Below are positions 34,041 through 42,828 of a DNA stretch of 64,000 bases, piece by piece. The translations under genes and the position numbers were made by a program. The DNA lies in assembly GCF_041395345.1 (NCBI RefSeq), contig NZ_JAWLAR010000001.1:371269-435268 (forward strand), given 5' to 3'. The notes below the pieces were generated by a model. That model was not told where the DNA came from, did not search any database, and was given only the letters and a program-made list of their open reading frames with translations. Within the stretch, counting starts at the first letter, position 1; every line of letters starts with the position of its first letter. This DNA is from Dokdonella sp041395345. GTDB lineage: Bacteria > Pseudomonadota > Gammaproteobacteria > Xanthomonadales > Rhodanobacteraceae.

Positions 34041-34337
34041 CTACCAGACTTTCACGCGCTTTTCCGGTGACAGATACGGCGCCTGTTCCCCGCCAACATC
34101 GAATGCGCCGTACCAGCCTTCAAATTTGCGGACGGTTTGCGCAAGGGACATGCCCGGCGCATGGACATTGGTCAGGATCCCGTTGCGCAAGGCTTTTTCC
34201 CGATACTTGCCACGCCAGATCTGGGCCCAGCCGAGGAATACGTGCTGCTAGGGCGAGAATCCACCCAGCTCCGGCGCCGGTGATCCTGCATGCGCCATCG
34301 CGCAGGCATCGAACGCAGTTGCCAGCCCGGCAACGTC
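34041..34337 (-). pseudogene. Remnant of an M13 (PepO/neprilysin-like) peptidase, C-terminal about 98 codons with an internal stop
   Basis: Reading the minus strand from 34337, the frame gives DVAGLATAFDACAMAHAGSP, then APELGGFSP, a TAG stop at 34250-34248, and QHVFLGWAQIWRGKY ... QAPYLSPEKRVKVW before a TAG at 34043. This matches the end of M13 peptidases (ADLGGLAVAYDA..., DGFTGDQRFFLGWAQVWR, ..., PERRVRIW), including the C-terminal Trp. The zinc motifs upstream are gone: the homology stops at 34337, just before the DUF5329 gene. With the in-frame stop and the missing 500 residues, this is a decayed gene. The stop lies where Asp/Glu-Gln is usual. Confidence 0.8.
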
Positions 34338-34366
34338 ACCCCTTGCTCGTTGAGGAAGGCTCATTG

Positions 34367-34753
34367 TCACGAACCATCAGGCGGTTCGGCGGGATGCGTG
34401 CGAATCTGGTCCAGTTTCGTGTTCAGCCATTCCGCGCTCGGTACCGGGGTCTCTCCGGGACAGCGCACCTGGTACGGCTCACCGCTCATGCTGCTCCTGG
34501 TTGCGGCCAGCGCAATGAAGGAGTCGGCGGTGGTCAACAGATCCTTTCGTTCGAGATAGTCCAGTTTGCGCTGCAGGTGGCTTGCAGCCTTCGATCCTGC
34601 ATACCAGCGTCCGTTGCGATAGAACTCGCAGTCAGAACCGGCCAGCGCGTCAAGCAGGGCCGTGACTTCGGCTCGCGTCGCCGGGGGCAGAGGATTCGCC
34701 GGAGCAGAGCTCGCCAGGAGCGCCAGCGAAATGAACAGCAGGGTGTGCCTCAT
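34367..34753 (-). CDS. DUF5329 family exported protein
   Basis: This 128-residue protein has a short signal peptide (MRHTLLFISLALLASSAPA). The DUF5329 pattern follows: EVTALLDALAGSDCEFYRNGRWY, KAASHLQRKLDYLERKDL, TADSFIALAATRSSMSG, and EPYQVRCPG. The two cysteines (SDCEF and VRCPG) are conserved in the family and probably bonded. The function is unknown; such proteins are small and periplasmic. Start ATG 34753. Its 3' end lies about 30 bases from the M13 remnant. Confidence 0.87.
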   Translation of the reverse strand: MRHTLLFISLALLASSAPANPLPPATRAEVTALLDALAGSDCEFYRNGRWYAGSKAASHLQRKLDYLERKDLLTTADSFIALAATRSSMSGEPYQVRCPGETPVPSAEWLNTKLDQIRTHPAEPPDGS

Positions 34754-34903
34754 GGAATTGTGCCTTGCTTCGGATCATTGGCAGAAGCGATATCCGAGAA
34801 GACAGTTGATGCCAAGTGGAGCTGCCATGCAAGTGACCACTGACGCATGGCTCATCAGGGTTGATCGCATACACTGGCATCAACGTTCGAGCAGGCGGTT
34901 TGC

Positions 34904-37393
34904 ATGCGCAGAACAGGATTCGCTATCAGGGTTGGGTCGGAGCGAGGCTCGGCGGCATGTCTGATCCTTGCCGTGGTCTGCCTGCTGGCATCGCCAGCCG
35001 CGCTGGCCGCCGGCATGTACCCGGTCGATCCCGGCCAGTCGCTTCAACTCCAAGCCGACGAAGGACTGCTCGTGGTCGTGCTCGATTCCAGCGTCGCCCT
35101 GGATGTCGTAGTCATGCGCAAGCAGCATTCGATCGCCAGCTCGGCTGTATTGCGCAGGGCCGGCCCGGGCCGCAGCTTCCAGTTGTTCAGGGTCGCGGCC
35201 GGGCGCTATGCCTGGGACAGTCTGCGCACGCAAGCGGGTCAGACATTCAAGCTCGAGGACAATCCGGAGTTTCACTTTGTGGTGCCCGCGGGCCAGGTCG
35301 CCTACCCAGGTGAACTGGTATTCGATCCGGCCGGCAGCGGCAGTGCGCACATTTATACGGTCAATCACGGATTGGCTGCCATTGACTGGATCGAGTCGGA
35401 GCACGCCGCCGTGTACGCACGCTATCCGTTCGTCTATTCGGGTCACTACACCGATCCGTTTCCCGAGTTCTATCGCGGCCTGCGTGCGCAGGCGACAGCC
35501 AGGACAAGACCGCATGCCGCCTTCCGTGCGCCGCCGCAGCCGGGTCCGTTGCCGTTGCCGATCGACAGGCTCTGGCAGGCCGAACGCCAGATCCGGACCA
35601 GTGTCAGCCCGAATGGCCGGCTGTTGGCGGTGCAGACCCGGGAGCCGGACGCCGACCAGTGGGTCGTCAGCATGGTCGACCTGGAAGCCGGCGAGCGCCA
35701 ACCGCTCACCACAAGCGAGTTCGAATTTGAGTCCCTGAACTGGTCGGGCAATGAAACCCTGTTGCTTTCGTTTCTTGACGCGAGCGGAACGCCCGGTGTC
35801 TCGATCTTTCATGTTGCGACTGAAGCCAGTGGCCGGCATCGATACACGGAACTGGATTTCAGGCGCAAGGGACGGGTTCTGGATGTGCTTCCGGATGAGC
35901 CGCGCTACATCCTGTTCGCTTCGAGCGGCCGCGGCGGTCGCCTGCTCGTGCACAAGCTGGACGTGTCCAGGCAAGATTCTCTGAGCCAGTTTCGCGCCGA
36001 TCCGGCCGACCGCATCAACGTCGGATTGAAGGATGAGCGTTGGTGGTTTACCGACGGCAGCGGCCAGCTCAGTGTTGCTGTCGTGATTCGTGACGGAGCG
36101 GGTGTGCTGATGAACCGGCAGGGCGACCGTTTCGTCGAATTCTTCCGCATGACTCCCGGCACCGGATTTCAGCCTTCGGCCTTGTCCGCCGACGGCAAGT
36201 CGATGATTGGCCTGAGCGAACTCGATCGCGGGCAGCATGAGCTGGTGGAATTTGACATAGCCAGCCAGCGCATTTCACGAACCCTGTTCCGCAAGCCGGG
36301 GGTCGACATCGTCGAGCCGCTGTTTGATGCACGCCTGAATCCGATTGGCGCGCAGTACTACGAGGGTGGCCAACTGGTCAGCGAGTACTTTGACCGACAC
36401 GACCGCGAGCGCGCCGAGGTGATCGGCAAGGCATTTCCCGGACGCAGTGTCTCGGTGATCGACCAGAGCGAGGATTCCAGCCAGTTGATCCTGCGCGTGG
36501 ATGGCCCTGGGTCCCCACCGCAAATCCATCACCTGGACACGCGTTCCGGCAAGGCAGCACTGATCGAGGAGAGCATGCCGTGGCTGGCGCAGTATCCGTT
36601 CGCGCCAACGAAGGTGCTGACGGTCCGCGGCACGGACGGCCTGCAGATCGATGCCTTTCTCACCTTGCCATCGGGTGCTGCGCCCCGACCCCTGGTCGTG
36701 ATGCCACACGGCGGTCCGGTCGGGGTCAGCGACCATTTGCATTTCGATCGCCAAGTGCAATTTCTCGCTTCGCTCGGCTATGCCGTCCTGCGCGTCAACT
36801 ATCGCGGCTCCGACGGCTATGGTCGGGCCTTCCGCGAGGCCGGTCATCACCAGTTCGGCGGCCTGATCGAAGACGATATCGATGCGGCGCTGAAGCAGGC
36901 GCTGGCGCAGTATCCGCTGGATCCCAATCGCATGTGCACGCTCGGATTCAGCTATGGCGGGTATTCGGCGTTGATCGCGGTCGCGCGTGATCCGGACAGG
37001 TATCGGTGCGCGATCTCGGTGTCAGGCGTGACCGATCGTCTGCTTTTCTTCACCGCCAGCGACTCCGGGCGCACCCGGCAGGGTCGAATCAGACTCGAAA
37101 CGATCATCGGCGATCCCAACACCCAACTCGAGCAGATGATCGAGACCTCGCCGCTGTATCGGCACGCCGACATCCGCGTACCGGTCATGCTGGTGCACGG
37201 AAAACAGGATCCACGCGTGGATTTCGAGCACGCCCTGCGCCTGCAACGCCTGCTGGATCTGGACGGGCGTCCGCCCGTCGGGCTGGTTTTCGAAAATGCC
37301 GGTCATGGTTTCGAGGACGAGCAGGAGTTCGAAGCGCTATGGAGCGGCATCGCCGGTTTCCTGAGCGAAAACCTCAAGTCCGGCGCGGAATGA
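34904..37393 (+). CDS. Secreted S9-family prolyl oligopeptidase-like peptidase
   Basis: This 829-residue protein has a signal peptide (ACLILAVVCLLASPAALA), a divergent N-terminal region of about 180 residues, then a WD-like beta-propeller (about 200-560, with QIRTSVSPNGRLLAVQT, FESLNWSGNETLLLSF, QPSALSADGKSMIG). The C-terminal alpha/beta-hydrolase domain has HGGPVGVSDHL, the nucleophile elbow GFSYGGYSA (Ser683), VHGKQDPRVD (Asp769) and AGHGF (His801). This is the S9C acylaminoacyl-peptidase / DPP-like arrangement. The exact specificity is not readable. The 37-residue N-terminus before the hydrophobic core is somewhat long; ATG 34904 is the best start. Confidence 0.9.
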   Translation: MRRTGFAIRVGSERGSAACLILAVVCLLASPAALAAGMYPVDPGQSLQLQADEGLLVVVLDSSVALDVVVMRKQHSIASSAVLRRAGPGRSFQLFRVAAGRYAWDSLRTQAGQTFKLEDNPEFHFVVPAGQVAYPGELVFDPAGSGSAHIYTVNHGLAAIDWIESEHAAVYARYPFVYSGHYTDPFPEFYRGLRAQATARTRPHAAFRAPPQPGPLPLPIDRLWQAERQIRTSVSPNGRLLAVQTREPDADQWVVSMVDLEAGERQPLTTSEFEFESLNWSGNETLLLSFLDASGTPGVSIFHVATEASGRHRYTELDFRRKGRVLDVLPDEPRYILFASSGRGGRLLVHKLDVSRQDSLSQFRADPADRINVGLKDERWWFTDGSGQLSVAVVIRDGAGVLMNRQGDRFVEFFRMTPGTGFQPSALSADGKSMIGLSELDRGQHELVEFDIASQRISRTLFRKPGVDIVEPLFDARLNPIGAQYYEGGQLVSEYFDRHDRERAEVIGKAFPGRSVSVIDQSEDSSQLILRVDGPGSPPQIHHLDTRSGKAALIEESMPWLAQYPFAPTKVLTVRGTDGLQIDAFLTLPSGAAPRPLVVMPHGGPVGVSDHLHFDRQVQFLASLGYAVLRVNYRGSDGYGRAFREAGHHQFGGLIEDDIDAALKQALAQYPLDPNRMCTLGFSYGGYSALIAVARDPDRYRCAISVSGVTDRLLFFTASDSGRTRQGRIRLETIIGDPNTQLEQMIETSPLYRHADIRVPVMLVHGKQDPRVDFEHALRLQRLLDLDGRPPVGLVFENAGHGFEDEQEFEALWSGIAGFLSENLKSGAE

Positions 37394-37486
37394 CTGCGCC
37401 ACGCTGATCTGCGCTCATGGACCCGCGCGGACTTGCGATCACGGCAGCCGACGCGATGCCTCTGCCGCGAGATTCGATGCGGCGCG

Positions 37487-37506
37487 CTGTTGTTTTGGCA
37501 CAACAG
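37487..37506. promoter_or_regulatory. Inverted repeat CTGTTGT-N6-ACAACAG upstream of the 1654-aa protein gene
   Basis: A perfect 7-bp inverted repeat (37487-37493 and 37500-37506) lies 80 bases upstream of the start at 37586, in a promoter-like position. It could be a transcription-factor site or a chance palindrome; no protein is known to match. Confidence 0.3.
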
Positions 37507-37585
37507 TTGCATGTCGCTCGGCCGTGCCCCGGCCGCGGTATTCGCCCGCGTCCGTCCCCCGAAATCGAAATGGAGAAAAGTCCCG

Positions 37586-40500
37586 ATGGACGCAGCCGTA
37601 CGCTTGTTCAGGCCCCTTCGCCTCCGCCTCGCCACGATTGTTCTGGCGACTCTCGCGTTTGCAACGACGGCCCAGGCCGACGTGGTCAGCGACAACGCCG
37701 CCAACTGGTTGATCAGCCAGCAGATCACGACCGGCCCGACCGCCGGTGCCTTCCCCTGGACTCCGGGACAGGCCGCAACTTCGAATACCCAGGGCGCCTC
37801 CGCGCTCGGCCTGCTGCGAGCCTGGGAGCGCAGTGGAAATCCGGCCTTTCTTGCCGCGGCGGCCGCCAACGGCGCCTGCCAGATCAATGACTGCGTGCCC
37901 GGCATGACCTACGGCGACGGCCAGCATCGTTTTGCCACGCACGATCCGCTGTTCCTCGAGCAACTCTCGATCGATTCGGGTGATCCGCAGTACGCAGACT
38001 TTGCCGATACCGAATTCTGGGCACGCCTGACCGCCGGCATCTACGGTGCATCGGCCAACCTCGACGCCGCTGGCTACGCGAATGCCGTGCTCGGCTCGAG
38101 GACCAGCCAGAACATTCCCGAGCTCGCCGCGTGGGACCTGTCCAAGGCTGCCATCGCTGCTCAGCTGGCCGGTGAGACGGTCGCCCGCGACGCCTTCATG
38201 CAGGCCATTCTCGGCAGTCTGAATGCCTCGGACGCCGCGCACTCGACCTATGACGTGGTGGGACTGACCGGAGCAATCTGGGCCTCTGCCGTGACCGGCA
38301 TCGACCTCGACCCGACCAGCGGCAAGTGGGCGGCGGCCAACAGCACCGCGCAGCTCGCCAACCTGATGCTTGCCTGGCAAGCACCGGGTGGCGGCTTCGT
38401 CGGCAGTACCGCTGCCGCGGGTGGCGCCATCGATACCAACGCGGACAGCCAGACCACCGCATTCGCGATGCAGGCACTGGATGCGCTGAATGCCTCCGCC
38501 TACGCCAGCGAAATCACGAGCGGTTTCGCTTTCATCACCAGCTTGCAGGAGCCGTCCGGGGAATTCCTTGGCTACATCGGCGCTGCGCCGGGATCACAAG
38601 GTGCCGTGGAGAGTCATGGTGAAACGCTGGAGGCCTACGCCTCGATCACCCAGCGCCCGAACGTCGTCTATGTCGATGATGACTTCCTTGGCGATATCCC
38701 GGGCCAGCCCGAAAGCTTCACCCATCCGCAGGTCAATGGCGGTATTGCCGTGCCTGCCACATATGGCGTCGATGCGTTTGCCAGCATTTCGGCAGCGCTG
38801 GCTGAAGTTCAGGTCGGCGGCACGATCTACGTGGCGAAGGGCCTGTATCCGGAATCCGACGGCAATGGCGGCAACCTGGTCATTACCCGATCCGTCAGCG
38901 TGATCGGCGAGCAGGCGGGCGTCGATGCACGTACGCGCAGCAGTGCCGATGCCGACGAGACGATCGTGGTTCCTGCGGTCGCCCAGGCCGGGCTCGGCTA
39001 TGGCTCCTACGAGACATCGGTCGTCGACATGTCCGGTGGTGGCATCGTTCTCGATGGCCTGGTCATCGATGGCGACAATCCGGGCCTGAATTCGGGCGTC
39101 GCATTCAACGGCGCCGATCCTGACGTTGCAGGGGGCATCTACGCGCAGGGCAACGACAACGACCTGCAGAACCTTGTCATCCGCAACATTGTCTATGCAG
39201 GCATTGACGGCTATGCCATCGGTGCTGCCGTTGGCGGAAATATCATTCGTCACAACCGCTTCGTCAACATCACTCGACCATCGGTATGGGGTCGCGGCAT
39301 CATCCTGCAGGAAAATTTCTACGCCCAGGTCACCGAAAACCTGTTTGGCGAAGTGCGCGTGGGCGTACAGACCAACAACAACCACCGCGCAGCACCGCTC
39401 GGCTTTGCGCCGTCGATCAGCGGCAACGAAATCCACGCCGCCCGCACGGGCATCTTCCACAACCTGTTCTACCAGAACGCGACGACCTACACGATTGCGG
39501 ACAACCAGTTCATCGCGGTCGACAATGTCGCAGAGACGGGCGAGTGGTCGGGCCTCTGGATCGAATCCATGGGCGGCGCCCAGACCACCGTGGTCAGCAA
39601 CAACGTGATTGACGGCAGCGCAGTCGTTGCCAGCCGCGCCAGTGTCGGCTACCTGCTCAACAACATCACCAGCACGGTCAGCAGTTCCAGCCTGATCGAC
39701 GGTGGAACTGTCGTCGGCGTCGGTGCCGGCGTGCAGGCTACCGACGCGACCTTCTACACCGGTCCGGTCAACGACATGATCGTGCGCAATGTGGCCTTCT
39801 CTGACATCACCGTGGGTGCATTTTATGTCGAGGACACGACGCAGCAGGCCGGCTCGGCAAAACTCACGATCGGTGCAGGCAATAGCTACACAAACGTGAC
39901 GCACGTGCTGGCCCTGGCTGGCGCGGCTCCCGTTGTCGCCTTCACGGATGGAATCACCGGCGTCGACAATGTCTTCGTGCGTTCCGCGAACGGTTACTAC
40001 AACGATCCGGGTTCGATGAGCTACACCGTCGCCAATGCCGCAATCAACAGCGGCATCGGCTATGCCCTGGTCGGCGGCAGTGTCGATGTTGAAGCGGGCA
40101 GCTTCAGCCAGAACGTCATCATCAACAAGGGCATCGCCTTGCGCGGGCCGTTCCTCGGCGTCCCCGGCCATGATGTCGGCCGAACCGGCGCCGGCGAAGC
40201 GGTAATTACGCCGCCGATCGGACGCGCGGTACGCATCAACGCAGACAACGTCCGCCTTGACGGCTTCACCATTGCGGATGTGAATGACAGCGCGATCGTC
40301 TCCGGTGGCAACTATGGCGGCGGCTCGACCGATGTCGAAGTCGTCAACAACCGTGTACTTGACGTGCACAGCGGCTCGGCCCTCTACACGAACGGCGATA
40401 TCGTCACGGGTCGGGTCACCAACTGGAGGGTCAGCGACAACCTGTTCCGCAACATCGATTCCGCGATCGGATCGGGTATCAATCTCTGGAAAGCCACTGG

Positions 40501-42550
40501 CGGGACGATCGATGGCAACCGCATCGAGAACTCCGGATTCGGTGGCATCCAGCTCAACAACAGCAGAGATATCGACATCACCGACAACCGCATCATCAAC
40601 ACGGTGGCAAACGGCATCAACGTCGCGATTTCGCAGAGTGTCAAAGTCATCGGAAACCAGATCAGCGACGCCAATACTTCCAATGACGCGAATGCCGCCG
40701 GCCTGACCCTGTATGGCGGCAGCAGCAATGTCGTCATGATGTGCAACGCGGTGGACGGTTCCGGCAACAACGGCTTTAGCACATCGACGGGCATCCCGGA
40801 TCCGTTCTCCGGCATCCGCGTGTTCGACAATGCGCTGGCCGTCAACAGCAACATCAGCCACAACCTGGCCCAGGGCATCGACATCGGTTCGAACTGGTAT
40901 GGCGGCAGCGCGGCGACGATTTCAGGCTTGAATGCGATGGGGGCGCATGTGGCCGACCCGCTGCCGGCGACGCCGATCGGTACGGACGTCTGCAACACCC
41001 CCGATCCGGATACCGCCAATAATCCAACCGCGATCGTGGCCTACGCCGGCAGCGGCCAGTCGACGCTGGTGAACACGGCGTTTGCGAACCCGCTGCAAGC
41101 GCGCGTGGTGGACACATTGGGCGGTGCGGTGATGGGCGAGACGGTGGACTTCAGTGCGCCGATCAGCGGAGCCACGGCCGTGCTTGGCACGCTCAGCGGC
41201 ACGACGGACTTCAACGGCGTGCTTGCGAGCACGGCCACGGCCAACAATCTGGCCGGCAGCTACATGGTCAGCGCAGCCAGTGGTGTGCTGAGCCCGAATG
41301 CCGGCTTCAGCCTGACCAACGATCCGATCATCGGCACGGTGACGTGGGACGAGCTGAGTTTTGTCTACGACGGCAACACGCATGTGGCGACGGCGTTCAT
41401 CACCGAAGAGCCGGGCACGGCCTGCGTGGTGACCCCGGTGTTCGGCCCGAATGTCGGTGACTACGCGGTCAGCGCCACCTGCAACGGCACGACCTATGCC
41501 GCCAGCGGCACGAACACGGCCAGCATCACGCCGGCCGATGCGACCCTGGCGCTCAGCAATCTGGTCCAGGTCTTCGACGGCACGCCGAAGTCGGCCACGG
41601 TGTCCTCGACGCCGAGTGGCGTGGCCTACAGCGTGACCTACAACGGCAGCGCCACGGCGCCGAGCGCGGTGGGCGTGTACGCCGTGGTCGCGACGATCAC
41701 CGACGGCAACTACACCGGCCCGCAGGCCAGTGGCGTGCTGCAGATCATCGAGGCCGATGCGCCGGATCTGGCGGTGACGATCACCGACAACCGCAGCTTT
41801 GTGCAGTACGGAAAGCTGCTGACCTACACGATCGTGGTCAACAACCCGGGCAACACGGACATCAGCGGTGCCAGCGTGGTCAGCAATCTGCCGATCACCC
41901 TGCTCAACGCGAGCCCGAGCTGGGAATGCGTACAGGTCAGCCCGGGTGCCTCGTGCACGCCGAGCGGCACGGGCAACCTGAACGACGCGGCGCTGGGCAT
42001 TCCGGCTGGTGGTGGCGTGGTCTACCTGTTCAATGCGTGGGTGGACGACAACGCCTCGCTGCCGACCGATCTGATCGAGACCGAAGTGACGGTCACGGCC
42101 GCGAGCGACAGCAATCCCGGCAACGACAGCGCCACGGACCTGACCCAGATCGTGATCTTCCGCGACGGTTTTGATCCGGGAGGTGACGGTGCCGAGGACG
42201 GCGACTCGCTGGTCAATCCGGACACGGCCAGCACGCTGGCGGGCGACACGGTGAAGACACTGGCCCTGGCCGGTGCCTGGACCAGTGAGGGCCGGATCGT
42301 CGAACTGGCCCGCATCGGCAACGGCGAGGCCCGCTACGAAGTCCAGGCCCTGCGCACGAGCCAGCAGTTGCTGGTGCGTCTGCTCGGCCCGGACCGGGTC
42401 AGTGCCTGGACGGCCGTGGCCGAGGGCACGGCGCAGCTGGCGATCGGCCTGGCCGAAGGGCAGCTGTTGCTGGTCGGCGGCAGGGACGACCTGCAGCTGG
42501 CACTCGCATCAACCTCGGGCCTGACGATCCACTTGCCACGCGCGGACTAG
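37586..42550 (+). CDS. Giant secreted protein: alpha/alpha-toroid, right-handed beta-helix, MBG and DUF11 domains
   Basis: This 1654-residue protein starts at ATG 37586; the frame goes on upstream without a signal sequence. The signal peptide ends ATTAQA. Residues about 35-355 resemble a squalene-cyclase-like alpha/alpha toroid (NAANWLISQQ, NTQGASALGLLRAWE, DSQTTAFAMQALDAL). From about 361 (VVYVDDDFLGDIPGQ) to about 1140 runs a pectate-lyase-like beta-helix with Asn-rich turns (GNIIRHNRFVNI, ISGNEIHAARTG). An Ig-like unit (about 1148, VAYAGSGQSTLVNTAFANPL) leads to MBG-type repeats (about 1242-1390), a DUF11 domain (about 1392-1515) and IFRDGFD near 1524. The last 130 residues are unassigned. 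It is probably a cell-surface or released adhesin or glycan-binding protein; no catalytic residues are obvious. Confidence 0.8.
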   Translation: MDAAVRLFRPLRLRLATIVLATLAFATTAQADVVSDNAANWLISQQITTGPTAGAFPWTPGQAATSNTQGASALGLLRAWERSGNPAFLAAAAANGACQINDCVPGMTYGDGQHRFATHDPLFLEQLSIDSGDPQYADFADTEFWARLTAGIYGASANLDAAGYANAVLGSRTSQNIPELAAWDLSKAAIAAQLAGETVARDAFMQAILGSLNASDAAHSTYDVVGLTGAIWASAVTGIDLDPTSGKWAAANSTAQLANLMLAWQAPGGGFVGSTAAAGGAIDTNADSQTTAFAMQALDALNASAYASEITSGFAFITSLQEPSGEFLGYIGAAPGSQGAVESHGETLEAYASITQRPNVVYVDDDFLGDIPGQPESFTHPQVNGGIAVPATYGVDAFASISAALAEVQVGGTIYVAKGLYPESDGNGGNLVITRSVSVIGEQAGVDARTRSSADADETIVVPAVAQAGLGYGSYETSVVDMSGGGIVLDGLVIDGDNPGLNSGVAFNGADPDVAGGIYAQGNDNDLQNLVIRNIVYAGIDGYAIGAAVGGNIIRHNRFVNITRPSVWGRGIILQENFYAQVTENLFGEVRVGVQTNNNHRAAPLGFAPSISGNEIHAARTGIFHNLFYQNATTYTIADNQFIAVDNVAETGEWSGLWIESMGGAQTTVVSNNVIDGSAVVASRASVGYLLNNITSTVSSSSLIDGGTVVGVGAGVQATDATFYTGPVNDMIVRNVAFSDITVGAFYVEDTTQQAGSAKLTIGAGNSYTNVTHVLALAGAAPVVAFTDGITGVDNVFVRSANGYYNDPGSMSYTVANAAINSGIGYALVGGSVDVEAGSFSQNVIINKGIALRGPFLGVPGHDVGRTGAGEAVITPPIGRAVRINADNVRLDGFTIADVNDSAIVSGGNYGGGSTDVEVVNNRVLDVHSGSALYTNGDIVTGRVTNWRVSDNLFRNIDSAIGSGINLWKATGGTIDGNRIENSGFGGIQLNNSRDIDITDNRIINTVANGINVAISQSVKVIGNQISDANTSNDANAAGLTLYGGSSNVVMMCNAVDGSGNNGFSTSTGIPDPFSGIRVFDNALAVNSNISHNLAQGIDIGSNWYGGSAATISGLNAMGAHVADPLPATPIGTDVCNTPDPDTANNPTAIVAYAGSGQSTLVNTAFANPLQARVVDTLGGAVMGETVDFSAPISGATAVLGTLSGTTDFNGVLASTATANNLAGSYMVSAASGVLSPNAGFSLTNDPIIGTVTWDELSFVYDGNTHVATAFITEEPGTACVVTPVFGPNVGDYAVSATCNGTTYAASGTNTASITPADATLALSNLVQVFDGTPKSATVSSTPSGVAYSVTYNGSATAPSAVGVYAVVATITDGNYTGPQASGVLQIIEADAPDLAVTITDNRSFVQYGKLLTYTIVVNNPGNTDISGASVVSNLPITLLNASPSWECVQVSPGASCTPSGTGNLNDAALGIPAGGGVVYLFNAWVDDNASLPTDLIETEVTVTAASDSNPGNDSATDLTQIVIFRDGFDPGGDGAEDGDSLVNPDTASTLAGDTVKTLALAGAWTSEGRIVELARIGNGEARYEVQALRTSQQLLVRLLGPDRVSAWTAVAEGTAQLAIGLAEGQLLLVGGRDDLQLALASTSGLTIHLPRAD

Positions 42551-42609
42551 CACCAGGCAAGCATCCAAACTGAGCAGCCGCCGGCCCAAGGGTCGGCGGC
42601 TTTTTTGTG
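41311..42609 (+). repeat. Copy 1 of a 1,299-bp near-identical direct repeat
   Basis: This segment matches 47925-49223 at a constant offset of 6614 bases, from the CCTGACCAAC just before the MBG domain, through the stop codon, to the T-run and GTG of the terminator. The only difference I found is C at 42454 versus T at 49068, a silent change in a GCC/GCT Ala codon. Similarity falls at once on both sides: upstream the two genes are related but clearly diverged, downstream they are unrelated. Confidence 0.92.
42577..42606 (+). terminator. Rho-independent terminator of the first giant gene
   Basis: GCCGCCGGCC (42577-42586) pairs with GGTCGGCGGC (42591-42600) over ten base pairs with one G-U, around a CAAG loop, followed by TTTTTT (42601-42606). 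It lies 27 bases after the stop codon and is part of the duplicated segment. Confidence 0.9.
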
Positions 42610-42828
42610 CATCGATTGGCACATGTAGACGTTTGCTGTGTCATCGTGCCGCCTCGGCTGGAGTACGGATTCATCTGCGGGAACTATCCTTCGCAAGCCT
42701 CTCGACAGGTCTTTTCAAGACTATTGCCACCGTGCTGCTTCGTTCAGGTACGACCCTTGCATAGAAAGCACGCGTGATCTGGGCGGCCAGCCGGTCGCCC
42801 GAATGAGAACCATCAGAAAGGAACCATC

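Noticed and set aside
38594..40861. A 755-codon minus-strand frame opposite the first giant gene
   Set aside because: Same antisense pattern; composition is low-complexity and no ribosome site or homology is visible.
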